Notes: generated from the sequence alone by a model not told the origin. A DNA stretch of 64,000 nucleotides from Devosia submarina (GCF_003056345.1 NZ_PYWB01000004.1:267446-331445); one strand, 5' to 3'; positions 1 to 9,321 are shown, counted from the first letter of the stretch. Program-made: numbers and translations.

Positions 1-565
1 GAACCAGCCGCCAATTGTAGTTGATATTGCCGGTCGACGAACACGAACCCCAGCGGCTCGCCTGGCTGCGCATCCGGATCGAGCGGACATGGACCCCAAG
101 ACGCTCCGCATGAAAAGCCGACCGCGCGGCAAGATCGGCCTGCGCCTCTTCCTTGAACCAGTCGGTCAGCCGCCGCGCCTGATGCGCCGGCTCCCCCGGC
201 ACCAGCAGCGTTGGCAGCCCATCGAGCTCGACCCTTTCCACACGCCCGCGCACCTTGCCCATGCCCACGATGCGATGCTCCACACCCCTTAGCGGCACCA
301 CGCCACCATCACCGAAATGGCTGGCCTCCGGCGCCCGCTTGATCCGCGCCGCGAGCCAGGAACGATGCTTCAGCAAAAATGCCTCTGCCTCCGCCCATTT
401 CCCATGCGGCGGCAAGGTCAGCACCGGCCCGCTCGCATGGGGCAGCGACAATCGATAGCTGCGCGCACGCGCATGCACCCGCACGGCGATCGTCACCGGC
501 ACGCCATCGACCTCGAGAATGGTGCTTTGCGGAATCTTGGGTTTGGCGCGAAAAAACAGGTTCAT
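1..565 (-). CDS. YgjP-like (DUF45) metallopeptidase, C-terminus beyond the window
   Basis: This is the N-terminal part of a gene running leftward off the window. I translated it by hand from an ATG at 565: it begins MNLFFRAKPKIPQ and stays open to position 1. The stretch SRWGSCSSTGNINYNWRL near the left edge is the family signature that precedes the HExxH zinc site of YgjP/DUF45 (SprT/M48-like) proteins; the HExxH itself lies outside the window. The N-terminal part (VHARARSYRLSLP) also fits the family. Members are predicted cytoplasmic zinc proteases of unknown substrate. It is followed by no gene on its strand inside the window and is preceded by the DUF2852 gene in the same orientation. Confidence 0.8.
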   Translation of the reverse strand, partial: MNLFFRAKPKIPQSTILEVDGVPVTIAVRVHARARSYRLSLPHASGPVLTLPPHGKWAEAEAFLLKHRSWLAARIKRAPEASHFGDGGVVPLRGVEHRIVGMGKVRGRVERVELDGLPTLLVPGEPAHQARRLTDWFKEEAQADLAARSAFHAERLGVHVRSIRMRSQASRWGSCSSTGNINYNWRLV

Positions 566-654
566 GATGTCCAGTGAATCAGGCCCGGGCATAATAGCGC
601 GAAACACTATGCGGCGCTGCCTCCCACTTCGCTGCGCGCCTTCCCTCCACCCAA

Positions 655-681
655 ACAAAAAAGCGCCCCTTGCGAGGGCGC
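655..681 (-). terminator. Rho-independent terminator after the DUF2852 gene
   Basis: A GC-rich stem (gcgcccc / agggcgc with a short loop, 663-681) is followed on the minus strand by a run of T (the A-run at 655-662 on the plus strand). It sits about 50 bases past the stop of the DUF2852 gene and points the right way to end its transcript. Confidence 0.7.
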
Positions 682-731
682 CAAGTTCAGTCGCTAAAAC
701 GACCGTCTTCAGGAGGAGATGGGGCTGGGGC

Positions 732-1181
732 TTAGCCGTTATTGTTGCTCCAGCCATTGTTTGGCTCGTCATAACCCTGGCGACCACCGCGGCGCTCGTT
801 CATGAAGCGATCGAACTCTTCACGATCTTTGGCCTTGTTGAGGTTCGCCATGTACTCATGGAACGCATCGATCTCGGCATCGAGCCGGGCGCGCTCTTCT
901 TCGAGGCGCTTGAGCTGTTCGGCGCGATATTCATCAAAAGCGGCATTGCCGGACGACTTCATGCTATAGCTCCCTTTGTTCCAGTGACGCTTGTTGGCGC
1001 CCACAAAGGAGCAGCCCTTGTTCCAGTAGGCTTGTGCCTTTTCCGGCGTGCCGCCGAACTTTTCGCCCCAAAGGATATAGCCGAGCACGGCCAAGCCCAA
1101 CGGCCAGAAGACGATAAAGCCCAGGACCATCAGGGTAATGGTCAGGGGCGACCATTGAGGTTTGATGATAGCTGTGTTCAT
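732..1181 (-). CDS. DUF2852 family membrane-anchored protein
   Basis: A 149-residue protein with one hydrophobic segment near residues 12-38 (ITLMVLGFIVFWPLGLAVL), followed by a polar stretch with a coiled-coil-like helix (EEERARLDAEIDAFHEYMANL) and a Gly/Asn-rich tail. The order of membrane helix, short linker, EYRAEQLKRLEEE helix and FDRFMNERR is typical of DUF2852, a family of small alphaproteobacterial proteins without an assigned function. It is monocistronic with its own terminator. The function is unknown; inner-membrane location is inferred from the single helix. Confidence 0.75.
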   Translation of the reverse strand: MNTAIIKPQWSPLTITLMVLGFIVFWPLGLAVLGYILWGEKFGGTPEKAQAYWNKGCSFVGANKRHWNKGSYSMKSSGNAAFDEYRAEQLKRLEEERARLDAEIDAFHEYMANLNKAKDREEFDRFMNERRGGRQGYDEPNNGWSNNNG

Positions 1182-1327
1182 GTTGTTTCCCTTTCCCAGT
1201 CACGATGCCAATTACGTGGCCCATCAAGGGGTAGGATCAATCCTGTGACCGTGATTATTTGGCTCTTGAAATTGGGGCCCCTCATTCCCATTAGCGCCGC
1301 GAAATCCTGCCCGGGAGCCACCGAAAA

Positions 1328-2641
1328 ATGAGCATCACACAGGCTCCGGGCCTGCCCTTGCCCTCTACCTGGCGCCCCCTTCGCCTCCAGACCCTGGTGC
1401 TGGTGCGCTGGCTGGCCGTGGCGGGACAAACCATTGGGGTTTTCTTTGTGGCGTTTGGCCTTGGCTTCGAGGTCCCGCTGGCCGCCTGCTTTGCCCTGAT
1501 CGCCGCTTCGGCCGCGCTCAATATCTGGCTCGTGCTCAAGCTCGGCGTCGCCCATCGGCCCTCGCCGCTTTTTGCCGCCAGCCAGATCGTGTTCGATCTA
1601 GCCCAGCTAGGTGGCCTTCTGGCGCTCACGGGCGGGCTACAAAATCCTTTCTCCATCCTCCTCCTGGCGCCCGTGGCGGTCTCCGCCACCACCCTGCCGC
1701 GCCAGCCCACTTTTGCCATCGCGCTTCTGGCCGTGCTGATCGCCTCGATCATTTCGGTCTGGCACCTGCCTCTCCCCTGGGCGCCGGGCGAGCAGCTGGT
1801 GTTCAACCGCATCTATGTGATCGGCATCTGGGTCTCGATCGTGTGCGGCGTCGCCTTTATTTCCGCCTACGCCATGCGCGTGGCCCACGATTCACGCCAG
1901 ATCGCCGACGCCCTGGCCGCAACCGAACTGGCCCTGTCGCACAAGGAGCAATTGTCCGCCCTCGATGGCCTGGCCGCCGCCGCTGCCCATGAGCTGGGCA
2001 CGCCCTTGTCCACCATTGCCCTTGCCGCCAAGGAAATGCGCGCCGACGCTCCCCCCGGGAGCGATCTCGCCGCCGACGTGGAACTCATTATCGAACAGGC
2101 CGCCCGTTGCCGGCAGATCCTGGCCAAGCTGCGCAACCTCGGCAATGACGGGGGCGATCCGTTTGCCGCCGTGCCGCTGCCGGATCTTCTTGCCGAAGTC
2201 ATGCGCCCCCACCAGGAGCGCGGCAAGCATATCGAAGTGCGCGCCAATGCCGATTCCGGACCCGCCCCGGTCATCAAGCGCAGCGTCGGCATGCTCTACG
2301 GATTAGGCAATCTCATCGAAAACGCTGCCGATTTCGCACGCACCAATGTCGAGGTCGAAGCGGCCTGGGACGAGGATGCCGTATCGGTCACCATCACCGA
2401 TGACGGCCCTGGCTTTGCCCCCGAATTGATCGACCGTCTGGGCGAGCCCTACCTCACCAGCCGTCCGCGCGATCCTCAGGGGCCCGACACCAATGATGGT
2501 GGTGGCCTGGGCCTGGGCGTCTTTATCGCCAAGACCCTTCTTGAGCGCACTGGCGGGCGCCTCGCCTTCCACAACATCGCTCCAAATGGGCATGCGCGCG
2601 TGCGCATCGTCTGGCCAAGAAGCGCTGTCGAGGCGCAGTAA
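1328..2641 (+). CDS. regB: RegB/ActS/PrrB-type redox-sensing histidine kinase
   Basis: A 437-residue membrane sensor kinase. Several hydrophobic helices fill residues 20-185. The ubiquinone-binding heptapeptide of the RegB family, GGLQNPF, is present at 102-108. The H-box (AAAHELGTPLSTIALAAKEM) carries the phosphorylated His221, and the redox cysteine of RegB is conserved as Cys261 (AARCRQIL). N- and G-boxes follow (GNLIENAADFA, DDGPGF, GGGLGLGVFI). In relatives, oxidised quinone or cysteine oxidation switches the kinase off, so it signals low oxygen or a reduced quinone pool to RegA. The regA partner lies 67 bases downstream on the same strand, as expected. Confidence 0.93.
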   Translation: MSITQAPGLPLPSTWRPLRLQTLVLVRWLAVAGQTIGVFFVAFGLGFEVPLAACFALIAASAALNIWLVLKLGVAHRPSPLFAASQIVFDLAQLGGLLALTGGLQNPFSILLLAPVAVSATTLPRQPTFAIALLAVLIASIISVWHLPLPWAPGEQLVFNRIYVIGIWVSIVCGVAFISAYAMRVAHDSRQIADALAATELALSHKEQLSALDGLAAAAAHELGTPLSTIALAAKEMRADAPPGSDLAADVELIIEQAARCRQILAKLRNLGNDGGDPFAAVPLPDLLAEVMRPHQERGKHIEVRANADSGPAPVIKRSVGMLYGLGNLIENAADFARTNVEVEAAWDEDAVSVTITDDGPGFAPELIDRLGEPYLTSRPRDPQGPDTNDGGGLGLGVFIAKTLLERTGGRLAFHNIAPNGHARVRIVWPRSAVEAQ

Positions 2642-2708
2642 TGTCGCACCCGCTTTTTTCTTGTGCCCAGATTTTGACCTTTGGCCAGGGAACACCTACA
2701 TCTGTGCC

Positions 2709-3260
2709 ATGAGCACAATCGAAGAACTTTTGGCCGACGACCCCAGCCTCCTGCTGGTGGATGACGACGTGGCCTTCTTGCAGCGCCTCGAGCGCGCCAT
2801 GGCTCGCCGTGGCTTCGACGTTCGCATCGCCAGCACGGTGGCCGCGGGCCTTTCCGCCGTTGCGGACAAGCCCCCCGCCTATGCCGTGGTGGATCTGCGC
2901 CTCGAAGACGGCAATGGCCTTGAAGTCGTCTCTGCCCTCCACACCAAGCGCCCCGACGCCCGTGCCGTCGTGCTGACCGGTTACGGCAATATCGCCACCG
3001 CCGTCACCGCCGTGAAACTTGGCGCCATCGACTATCTCAGCAAGCCCGCCGACGCCGACGACGTCATCAATGCGCTCCTCGCCACCGGCGAAGAAAAGCC
3101 CGAGCCGCCGGAAAATCCCATGTCGGCGGACCGCGTGCGCTGGGAGCACATCCAGCGTGTCTACGAATTGTGCGACCGCAATGTTTCCGAAACCGCTCGT
3201 CGCCTCAGCATGCACCGTCGCACCCTGCAGCGCATTCTGGCCAAACGCGCCCCGCGATAG
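2709..3260 (+). CDS. regA: RegA/ActR/PrrA-type response regulator
   Basis: A 183-residue single-domain receiver plus short Fis-type helix-turn-helix. The acidic pocket is DDD at 18-20, the phospho-acceptor is Asp62 (VVDLRLEDGNG) and the conserved Lys is in YLSKPAD. After a proline-rich linker (EKPEPPENP) comes the DNA-binding helix-turn-helix (NVSETARRLSMHRRTLQRILAKRAP), the highly conserved RegA C-terminus. I chose the ATG at 2709 because the receiver begins right after it, although an ORF runs in frame from further upstream. It is the cognate regulator of the upstream RegB kinase and controls redox-dependent energy metabolism in relatives. Confidence 0.93.
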   Translation: MSTIEELLADDPSLLLVDDDVAFLQRLERAMARRGFDVRIASTVAAGLSAVADKPPAYAVVDLRLEDGNGLEVVSALHTKRPDARAVVLTGYGNIATAVTAVKLGAIDYLSKPADADDVINALLATGEEKPEPPENPMSADRVRWEHIQRVYELCDRNVSETARRLSMHRRTLQRILAKRAPR

Positions 3261-3341
3261 TTTGGCGGCGCGCTGCACCTTTACCCAACCATTCGTCACC
3301 CTCGAGCCTGACCCGGGGGCTCTTCTACCCGCCCCCCAAGA

Positions 3342-3370
3342 CCTCATGGTGAGCTTGTCGAACTACGAGG
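3342..3370. repeat. Intergenic palindromic repeat, CCTCATGGTGAG family
   Basis: One copy of the roughly 29-base element (CCTCATGGTGAG...TCGAA...ACGAGG) found at many intergenic sites in this window. It is an imperfect palindrome between the convergent regA and ribokinase genes, followed by the common flank GCGAGTGGAGCCC. A related GTCACCCTCG...CCCGGGGG element lies just before it at about 3296. Confidence 0.75.
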
Positions 3371-3400
3371 GCGAGCGAGTGGAGCCCTGAGCGCCCTACC

Positions 3401-4288
3401 TCAAAGCCTTTCATCCACTTCATTCCCCCACGGGATCGCCGGCTGCGCCCCAGCCTTGAGGCACGCCAAGCTCGCGGCCACCGCCGCCCTCCTCATGGCC
3501 GCCTCCAGCTCCAGCCCCCCATCCAGCCCCGCCGCAAGGTACCCGCAAAACGTATCGCCCGCGCCCACTGTATCCACCGGCTTCACCTTGAGCGCTGGCA
3601 CCGCAATCAACCGCCCATCAATGGCAGCCTTTGCCCCATCCTCTCCCAGGGTCACGATAACGACCTGCCCATGCTCCCCGGACCAGTCGAGCATCGCCTG
3701 ATCCAGCTCCGCCAGCGGCCGCCCACTCAACAGTTCAAACTCGGTCTCATTGGCAATCACGATGGAGGCCCTCGGCGCCACCGCCCGCGTGGTCGGCAGA
3801 AACGGCGCAGTGTTGAGAATGGAGACCATGCCTTTTTGCCGGGCCAGATCCAGCGCCCGCTCCGTCGCTTCCTGCGGGATCTCCTGCTGCAACAGCAAGA
3901 CACCACCCTGAACAGCGCTCAACGCCTGCTCGGCGTCCTCCGCAGAAACAGTGCCATTGGCGCCCGGCAGCACGGCAATGCAGTTTTCGCCCGCCTCATC
4001 CACAAAGATCATGGCAATGCCCGTTGGCTCTGAAACCGTCTTGAGCCCCGAAAGGTCCACGCCATCTGCCCGGAGCATCTCAAGCGCCAACTCGGCAAAG
4101 GCATCCTCGCCCACCGCCGAAACATGCCGGACATCACCACCCGCCCGGCGCGCCGCCAGCGCCTGGTTGGCGCCCTTGCCACCCGCGGCCATGGAGAAGG
4201 TGCCGCCCGCCACCGTTTCACCCGGCCTGGGCAGCCGGCTCACGGTGCCGATCTGGTCCAGATTGGTGGAGCCGAAAACGGTGATCAT
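3401..4288 (-). CDS. rbsK: Ribokinase (PfkB family sugar kinase)
   Basis: A 295-residue PfkB-family kinase. The N-terminal substrate signature GGKGANQALAARRAGG sits near residue 36, and the C-terminal signature DTVGAGDTFCGYLAAG carries the catalytic base Asp of the GAGD motif. FGSTNLDQIGTVSRLPRPGET at the N-terminus is the usual ribokinase start. The length matches the family. It would phosphorylate ribose (or a related pentose) to the 5-phosphate for the pentose phosphate pathway. No ribose transporter or regulator lies beside it, so the true sugar is not fixed by context. It stands alone on the minus strand. Confidence 0.85.
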   Translation of the reverse strand: MITVFGSTNLDQIGTVSRLPRPGETVAGGTFSMAAGGKGANQALAARRAGGDVRHVSAVGEDAFAELALEMLRADGVDLSGLKTVSEPTGIAMIFVDEAGENCIAVLPGANGTVSAEDAEQALSAVQGGVLLLQQEIPQEATERALDLARQKGMVSILNTAPFLPTTRAVAPRASIVIANETEFELLSGRPLAELDQAMLDWSGEHGQVVIVTLGEDGAKAAIDGRLIAVPALKVKPVDTVGAGDTFCGYLAAGLDGGLELEAAMRRAAVAASLACLKAGAQPAIPWGNEVDERL

Positions 4289-4346
4289 GCTTTTGTTCCC
4301 CTGCCGCCATGGCGGCGTTTAGCGCGACGCTCTTGCGCGCCCTTGC

Positions 4347-4943
4347 TTACTTAGCCGCCTTTTGCGGGTAAATGGTTTCGCCGCGCTCCAGCATTTCGAC
4401 AAAGCTGCGGATCTTTCGCTCCCGTCCCGCCGGTGTCTTGATGGCAGACAGCCGAAACACGAGGGCAAACCGGTTCTGGCTGGTCAAACCCCCATATGTC
4501 GCCTTGGCTGCCGGGCTGGCCTCGATCGCCGCAAGGAAATCCGCCGGCGGCTCCATTCCGATCCGGTAGGCTGCGTCCCAGCGCCCGTCGGCCTTGGCCG
4601 CTTCCACGGGCCGAAGCCCATGCTCGGTCATCTTCCCCTCGGCAATCAGCCTTTGGACATTGTCGCGGTTGACCTGGCTCCACACGCTCTTGCGTCCGCG
4701 CGGCACATAGCGCTGCACAAAACTCTGCTCGTCCCAACTTTTGCGGATTGCGTCGATCCAGCCCCAGCACAACACGGCATCAATAGCCTCGGTCGGGGAA
4801 ATCGTGTCTCGACCGGACGCTTTCTTGAAGATGCGGATCCAGATCTCATCATCGCTGGCATGGTGCTCCGCCAGCCAGTCGTAGAATTGCTCAAAACGCG
4901 TAAACTCATGAACCTTGTTGGGGTTCACGATTACCGGCGCCAT
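4347..4943 (-). CDS. YdeI/OmpD-associated family protein
   Basis: A protein of about 198 residues with the YdeI signature: FYDWLAEHHASDDEIWIRIFKK, then AIDAVLCWGWIDAIRKSWDE, and VPRGRKSVWSQVNRDNVQRL. The C-terminal half (PPADFLAAIEASPAAKATYGGL...) fits the same family. Its biochemical role is unknown. I chose the ATG at 4943, two bases from the stop of the N-acetyltransferase gene upstream, over the longer in-frame ORF, since MAPVIVNPNKVHEF is the natural family start. It is probably co-transcribed with nat. Confidence 0.8.
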   Translation of the reverse strand: MAPVIVNPNKVHEFTRFEQFYDWLAEHHASDDEIWIRIFKKASGRDTISPTEAIDAVLCWGWIDAIRKSWDEQSFVQRYVPRGRKSVWSQVNRDNVQRLIAEGKMTEHGLRPVEAAKADGRWDAAYRIGMEPPADFLAAIEASPAAKATYGGLTSQNRFALVFRLSAIKTPAGRERKIRSFVEMLERGETIYPQKAAK

Positions 4944-4944
4944 T

Positions 4945-5781
4945 TCAGCGGCCGTCTGTCTGTGCGTCCGCGAGGATCGCCTCGAGCTCGGGGTTGAGCT
5001 TTTCTGCCTCGGGCAGCGAAATGCCAAATTCCTCGCTCAGGACGGCGCGCAGCGCCTCAACGCTTTCCAGCATGCGTCGCTCCGGCTCCTGCCCTTCCGC
5101 ATGGATGGTGAAGCGATTATTGTGGAGCGCCAGCCGCCTCCCGCTGGGCGACAGCGCCACTCGCAACTCACGGGTAAAGGCTGAACCGGGGTCGCTCGAC
5201 ACAAAGCGGTTGAGCCCCTCATAGTCTTCCAGTGTCTGCTCGGCGAGGTCGAACACGTAAAGCGCCTTCCACTCCTCCCCGATCCGCGCCTCCAGCTGCC
5301 AGCTCTTTTCGCTGTTGATCAACCGGTACTTTTCATGGGGCGTGGATTGCTCCGCTTCCGTCTTGAGTTTGAGCGGCGCCGTCAGCGTCATCCCGCCAAA
5401 GCCCGCATCAACCAAATACTGCGTCCCCCCGATCTCGACGGTGAGCACCATGTGGGTTGGCGCAGCCGACAAGCCTTCTGGATTGTTCCAAAGCACGCGC
5501 GCCGCATGTCCGCGCACGGTGAATTCGAGCTCCCGCAGCATCGCCATCAAAAGCAGGTTATGCTCAAAGCAATAGCCACCCCGCCCATCCGACAAGAGCT
5601 TGCGCTGCAAGGAGGCAAGATCGAGCTTCACCGGCTCGCCCAGAAGTGGATCAAGGTTCTCGAACGCAATAGCGGCGGGATGCAGCGCCGAAATCAGCTC
5701 GAGCGTCGCCAAGGTCGGGGCGATTGAGCCGGCAAAGCCGATTCGCTCGAAATAGCCGTTCAGATTGACCTTTTGGCTCAT
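4945..5781 (-). CDS. nat: Arylamine N-acetyltransferase
   Basis: A 278-residue acetyltransferase with the complete Cys-His-Asp triad: Cys71 in GRGGYCFEHN, His110 in PTHMVL and Asp125 in YLVDAGFGG. It transfers acetyl groups from acetyl-CoA to arylamines and hydrazines in the cytoplasm through an acetyl-cysteine intermediate. The length matches the family (about 275-290). It precedes the YdeI-like gene without a gap, suggesting a two-gene transcript. The physiological substrate cannot be told from sequence. Confidence 0.9.
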   Translation of the reverse strand: MSQKVNLNGYFERIGFAGSIAPTLATLELISALHPAAIAFENLDPLLGEPVKLDLASLQRKLLSDGRGGYCFEHNLLLMAMLRELEFTVRGHAARVLWNNPEGLSAAPTHMVLTVEIGGTQYLVDAGFGGMTLTAPLKLKTEAEQSTPHEKYRLINSEKSWQLEARIGEEWKALYVFDLAEQTLEDYEGLNRFVSSDPGSAFTRELRVALSPSGRRLALHNNRFTIHAEGQEPERRMLESVEALRAVLSEEFGISLPEAEKLNPELEAILADAQTDGR

Positions 5782-5868
5782 TGGCCACCCTTGTCGCTGT
5801 TGTAACCGGGGGCAATATGCTGGATCGGCTCCATGCTGTCACGGGGGCGACAGCATCGCTGGAGCCGC

Positions 5869-6312
5869 CTAGCTCATCTTGCGGACGCGGATCACCACGT
5901 CGACATGGCTCACCTTCATCCCGCTCGGCGCTTCGGGCAGGGCCGCGAATTCCACCGATGAAGCGGGAATGTCGATCATGCGCTGCTCGTCTTCCACATA
6001 GAAATGGTGGTGGTCCGAAGTGTCGGTATCGAAATAGGAGCGCGACGCATCCACCGCCACTTCGCGCAGCAGCCCTGCTTCGTGGAACTGATGCAGCGTA
6101 TTGTAGATTGTGGCCAGAGACACATTGACCTGCGCTTCGCTGGCTTCGCCATGCAATTGCTCGGCGCTGACATGGCGATGCGGGCCGCCGAACAGCAGCT
6201 CGGCAAGCGCGACGCGCTGACGGGTGGGCCGGAGGCCTGCCATGCGCAAAACGGCCGTGAGGCAAGGCTTGCGCGAGGGAAGTGACCGGACGGTCTGGGA
6301 ACGATCAGTCAT
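5869..6312 (-). CDS. irr: Irr, Fur-family iron response regulator
   Basis: A 147-residue Fur-family regulator. The winged-helix segment GLRPTRQRVALAELLF and the segment SLATIYNTLHQFHEAGLLRE are followed by the Irr-specific DHHHFYVEDEQRMIDIP region with the HHH haem-associated motif. The cysteine-rich zinc motifs of Fur and Zur are missing, which supports Irr. In Rhizobiales Irr represses or activates iron and haem genes under iron limitation. It is transcribed divergently from fabA-fabB, a conserved Rhizobiales arrangement. Confidence 0.88.
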   Translation of the reverse strand: MTDRSQTVRSLPSRKPCLTAVLRMAGLRPTRQRVALAELLFGGPHRHVSAEQLHGEASEAQVNVSLATIYNTLHQFHEAGLLREVAVDASRSYFDTDTSDHHHFYVEDEQRMIDIPASSVEFAALPEAPSGMKVSHVDVVIRVRKMS

Positions 6313-6496
6313 TGGGTCCTTAACTGAAAAGGGCCGGAAAACATTGGGCTGTTATAACTATGGCGCAAAAATCACACAAGCGGCACGCACCATGCAATGG
6401 ACGGGCAATCACGCTCGCGTCAGGGCAGGGCTGACTTGACCCCCCTCCCATGCCTCTATACGAGACAAAATAACAGGGTTAACCGGGAAGTTTGGC

Positions 6497-7030
6497 ATGG
6501 CCGAGCGGCAAAATAAGTACGGGTACGAAGAATTGCTGGCCCACAGCCGGGGCGAATTGCCCGGGCAGGGCGATGCGCGCCTGCCTGCCCCGCCCATGCT
6601 GATGTTCAACCGCATCACGGAAATCTCCGAAACCGGCGGCAGCTTTGGCAAGGGCCTGGTTCGTGCCGAGCTCGACGTCGATCCGGACCTGTGGTTCTTC
6701 AAGTGCCATTTCGTCGGCGATCCCGTCATGCCGGGGTGCCTGGGGCTCGACGCCATCTGGCAGATGACTGGCTTTTTCCTGTCCTGGATCGGCCAGCCGG
6801 GTAGGGGACGCGCACTTGGTGGTGAAATTAAATTTACCGGCCAGGTCACCAATGACGTCAAATTGGTGGAATATGGCATCGATCTCAAGCGCGTCATGCG
6901 CTCACGCCTCACGCTGGGCATTGCCGATGGCTGGGTCAAGGCCGACGGTAAGGTGATCTACGAGGCCAAGGATCTCCGGGTGGGCCTGTTCACCGACAGC
7001 CAGCTTCAGGACCAGAAGATCGCCGTTTAA
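6497..7030 (+). CDS. fabA: FabA, 3-hydroxydecanoyl-ACP dehydratase/isomerase
   Basis: A 177-residue hotdog-fold enzyme. The active-site His is in [20 protein letters not shown] and the acidic partner lies in [11 protein letters not shown], both textbook FabA motifs. The length is normal (about 171-180). It dehydrates 3-hydroxydecanoyl-ACP and isomerises trans-2 to cis-3-decenoyl-ACP, the entry step of anaerobic unsaturated fatty acid synthesis. fabB follows after 65 bases, and irr lies divergently upstream. Confidence 0.95.
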   Translation: MAERQNKYGYEELLAHSRGELPGQGDARLPAPPMLMFNRITEISETGGSFGKGLVRAELDVDPDLWFFKCHFVGDPVMPGCLGLDAIWQMTGFFLSWIGQPGRGRALGGEIKFTGQVTNDVKLVEYGIDLKRVMRSRLTLGIADGWVKADGKVIYEAKDLRVGLFTDSQLQDQKIAV

Positions 7031-7095
7031 CGGCCCTGATTACCCAACAAGATGAGGCGTCCTCCTCAAGGGCGCTCGACGGAGCGAGTATCAAG

Positions 7096-8322
7096 ATGAG
7101 ACGTGTTGTCGTCACCGGCATGGGGATTATTTCTTCCATCGGCAATTCGCTGGACGAAGTCACCGAAAGCCTGCGCACGGCCAAGCCCGGCATCATCTTT
7201 GCCCAGGACTATGCCGATCTGGGCTTCCGCAGCCAGGTCAAGGGCGATCCGCGCCTGGACCCATTCGAGACGCTCGATCGCCGCGTTACCCGCTTCATGG
7301 GCAAGGGCGCAGCCTGGAACTACCTTGCCATGCAGCAGGCTATTGCCAATGCGGGCCTCGAAGAATCCGACATCAGCAATCCGCGCACCGGCATCGTCAT
7401 GGGCTCGGGCGGGGCCTCCACCCGCACCATCGTGGAAGCGGCCGACACCACCCGAAAGAACACCAGCCCCAAGCGCATCGGCCCCCTGGCCGTGCCCAAG
7501 GCCATGGGCTCGACGGCATCGGCAACCCTTGCCACCGCCTTTGGCATCAAGGGCGTCAACTACACAATCACCGCCGCCTGCGCGACCTCCAAGCATTGCA
7601 TCGGCAATGGCATGGAACAGATCATGCTCGGCAAGCAGGACATCGTTTTTGCCGGCGGCCACGAAGACCTCGATTGGACCTTATCCAATTTGTTTGACGC
7701 CATGGGCGCCATGAGCTCGGACTATAACGACACCCCTGAAAAGGCCAGCCGCTGCTATGACGCGGCGCGCGATGGCTTCGTGATCTCCGGCGGCGCCGGC
7801 GTCCTCGTGCTCGAGGAATACGAACACGCCAAGGCGCGCGGCGCCACCATCTGGGCCGAACTGGTCGGTTATGGCGCAACCTCGGACGGGCTCGACATGG
7901 TCGCCCCATCCGGTGAAGGCGCCGAGCGCTGCATGCGCATGGCGCTCGAAAACGTGCGCGGCAAGGTCGACTACATCAACCCCCACGCCACCTCGACGCC
8001 CGTGGGCGACCTCAAGGAAATCGAGGCTATCCGCGCCCTTTTCGGCAACGAAGACAAATGCCCGCCCATTTCGGCAACCAAATCGCTCACCGGCCACTCG
8101 CAGGGTGCCACCGGCGTTCATGAATCGATCTATTCGATCCTAATGATGAAGCACCGCTTCATCGCCGAAAGCGCCAACATCGAAAACCTCGACCCCGCCT
8201 TTGCCGACATGCCCATCATCCGCGAGCGGCGCGACAATGTGGACCTCGGCATCGTCCTCTCTAATAGCTTCGGCTTCGGCGGCACCAACGCGGCCCTGGT
8301 CTTCAAGCACCCGGACGCCTGA
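7096..8322 (+). CDS. fabB: FabB, 3-oxoacyl-ACP synthase I
   Basis: A 408-residue condensing enzyme with the Cys-His-His triad: Cys162 ([14 protein letters not shown]), the His in [11 protein letters not shown] and the His in [12 protein letters not shown], plus the glycine-rich [12 protein letters not shown] end. It elongates cis-3-decenoyl-ACP, the second committed step of unsaturated fatty acid synthesis, and pairs with fabA directly upstream. In many Rhizobiales a fabI gene follows; here repeats and a convergent moeB/thiF gene follow instead. Confidence 0.95.
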   Translation: MRRVVVTGMGIISSIGNSLDEVTESLRTAKPGIIFAQDYADLGFRSQVKGDPRLDPFETLDRRVTRFMGKGAAWNYLAMQQAIANAGLEESDISNPRTGIVMGSGGASTRTIVEAADTTRKNTSPKRIGPLAVPKAMGSTASATLATAFGIKGVNYTITAACATSKHCIGNGMEQIMLGKQDIVFAGGHEDLDWTLSNLFDAMGAMSSDYNDTPEKASRCYDAARDGFVISGGAGVLVLEEYEHAKARGATIWAELVGYGATSDGLDMVAPSGEGAERCMRMALENVRGKVDYINPHATSTPVGDLKEIEAIRALFGNEDKCPPISATKSLTGHSQGATGVHESIYSILMMKHRFIAESANIENLDPAFADMPIIRERRDNVDLGIVLSNSFGFGGTNAALVFKHPDA

Positions 8323-8360
8323 ACCAGTCGGTACCCGCCCACCGGCCCAACCCCAACCAC

Positions 8361-8580
8361 GATGTCATCCCGGGCTCGACCCGGGATCCATCCTGAGACG
8401 GACGCCTCAGGCGCCGAACGCCCGTTTAGCCCCTTGCGGCTGTGGCACAATCTAGAGCTGGATCCCGGGTCAGGTCCGGGATGATACCGCAGCCCGGGAC
8501 CACCTCGTCCACCCACCTCCAGTCTCCCCAACAGCCCTTATCCTGAGCCTGTCGAAGAGCCTGCCCCCGCGAAAGCGGGG
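8361..8580. repeat. Intergenic repeat cluster between fabB and moeB/thiF
   Basis: The fabB-moeB gap holds several repeats. At 8361-8397 is GATGTCATCCCGGGCTCGAC plus flank, an element also seen at 16671 and 26352. At about 8460-8485 is an inverted relative (GGATCCCGGGTCAGGTCCGG). At about 8536-8580 is TTATCCTGAGCCTGTCGAAG with a CCCCCGCGAAAGCGGGGG hairpin. They lie between convergent genes and could act as bidirectional transcription barriers. Confidence 0.7.
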
Positions 8581-8604
8581 GACGGGGCGTGCCACCATGC
8601 GCCC

Positions 8605-9321
8605 CTAAAACGCAAACTCGGAAAACCGGGCATCCTTGCCGTCATAGGTCAGCACCCGCCCGATCAACGGCTCCCCGATCCCCGTGATCACCTTGATCGC
8701 CTCCATGGCCATCAGTGTCCCGATCACCCCCACAAGCGGCCCCAAGATTCCTGTCGCCTCGCAGGACGGCAGATCCCCGTCATCCGCCCCATCGGGGTAA
8801 AGCGCCTCGAACTGCGGTCCATCAGGCGCAAACACCGTCACCTGCCCGTCAAACATCGACACTGCACCCGAGACCAGGGGTATCTGCAGCTCCCGCGCCG
8901 CCTCTGCCACCACCCGCCGCGTTTGGAGATTATCCGTCCCATCGAGCACAAGGTCATGCCCTGCCATGATCGCTCGCGCGTTCTCCCGCTCCAGCCGCTC
9001 GGCATGCACCTCCACCTGCACATGCGGATTAAGCGCATGCGCAAACCCCGCCGCACTCTGCGCCTTGCCCACCCCAACAGCTGAATGGATCACCTGCCGC
9101 TGCAAGTTCGACAGCGACACATAGTCATGATCAATCACCGAGAGCGCCCCCACACCCGCGCCGGCAAGATAGGCAATCACCGGGCTACCCAGCCCACCCG
9201 CCCCCACCACCAGCACGCGCGCAGCCTTGAGCCGCTGCTGCCCGCTTCCACCCATGCCCTTGAGCACCAGATGGCGCGCATAACGCCGCGTTTCCTCGGG
9301 TGACAATGGCTCAGCAGGCAC
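8605..9321 (-). CDS. MoeB/ThiF/HesA-family adenylyltransferase
   Basis: A 238-residue E1-like enzyme. The ATP-binding loop is VLVVGAGGLGSPVIAYLAGAG, followed by DHDYVSLSNLQRQ, the adenylate-contacting DGTDN, and LPSCEATGILGPLVGVIG, which carries the conserved Cys. It lacks a C-terminal rhodanese domain and is close in length to Escherichia coli MoeB and ThiF. It would adenylate the C-terminal Gly-Gly of a sulphur carrier (MoaD or ThiS). Neither carrier is adjacent, so molybdopterin and thiamine roles cannot be separated. It is the last gene of the ubiE-ubiB-lipoprotein-dut run. Confidence 0.85.
   Translation of the reverse strand: MPAEPLSPEETRRYARHLVLKGMGGSGQQRLKAARVLVVGAGGLGSPVIAYLAGAGVGALSVIDHDYVSLSNLQRQVIHSAVGVGKAQSAAGFAHALNPHVQVEVHAERLERENARAIMAGHDLVLDGTDNLQTRRVVAEAARELQIPLVSGAVSMFDGQVTVFAPDGPQFEALYPDGADDGDLPSCEATGILGPLVGVIGTLMAMEAIKVITGIGEPLIGRVLTYDGKDARFSEFAF

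Noticed and set aside
519..1331. Long plus-strand ORF opposite the DUF2852 gene
   Set aside because: It is the mirror of the DUF2852 and YgjP-like genes, with no domain; the minus strand has recognisable families and a terminator.
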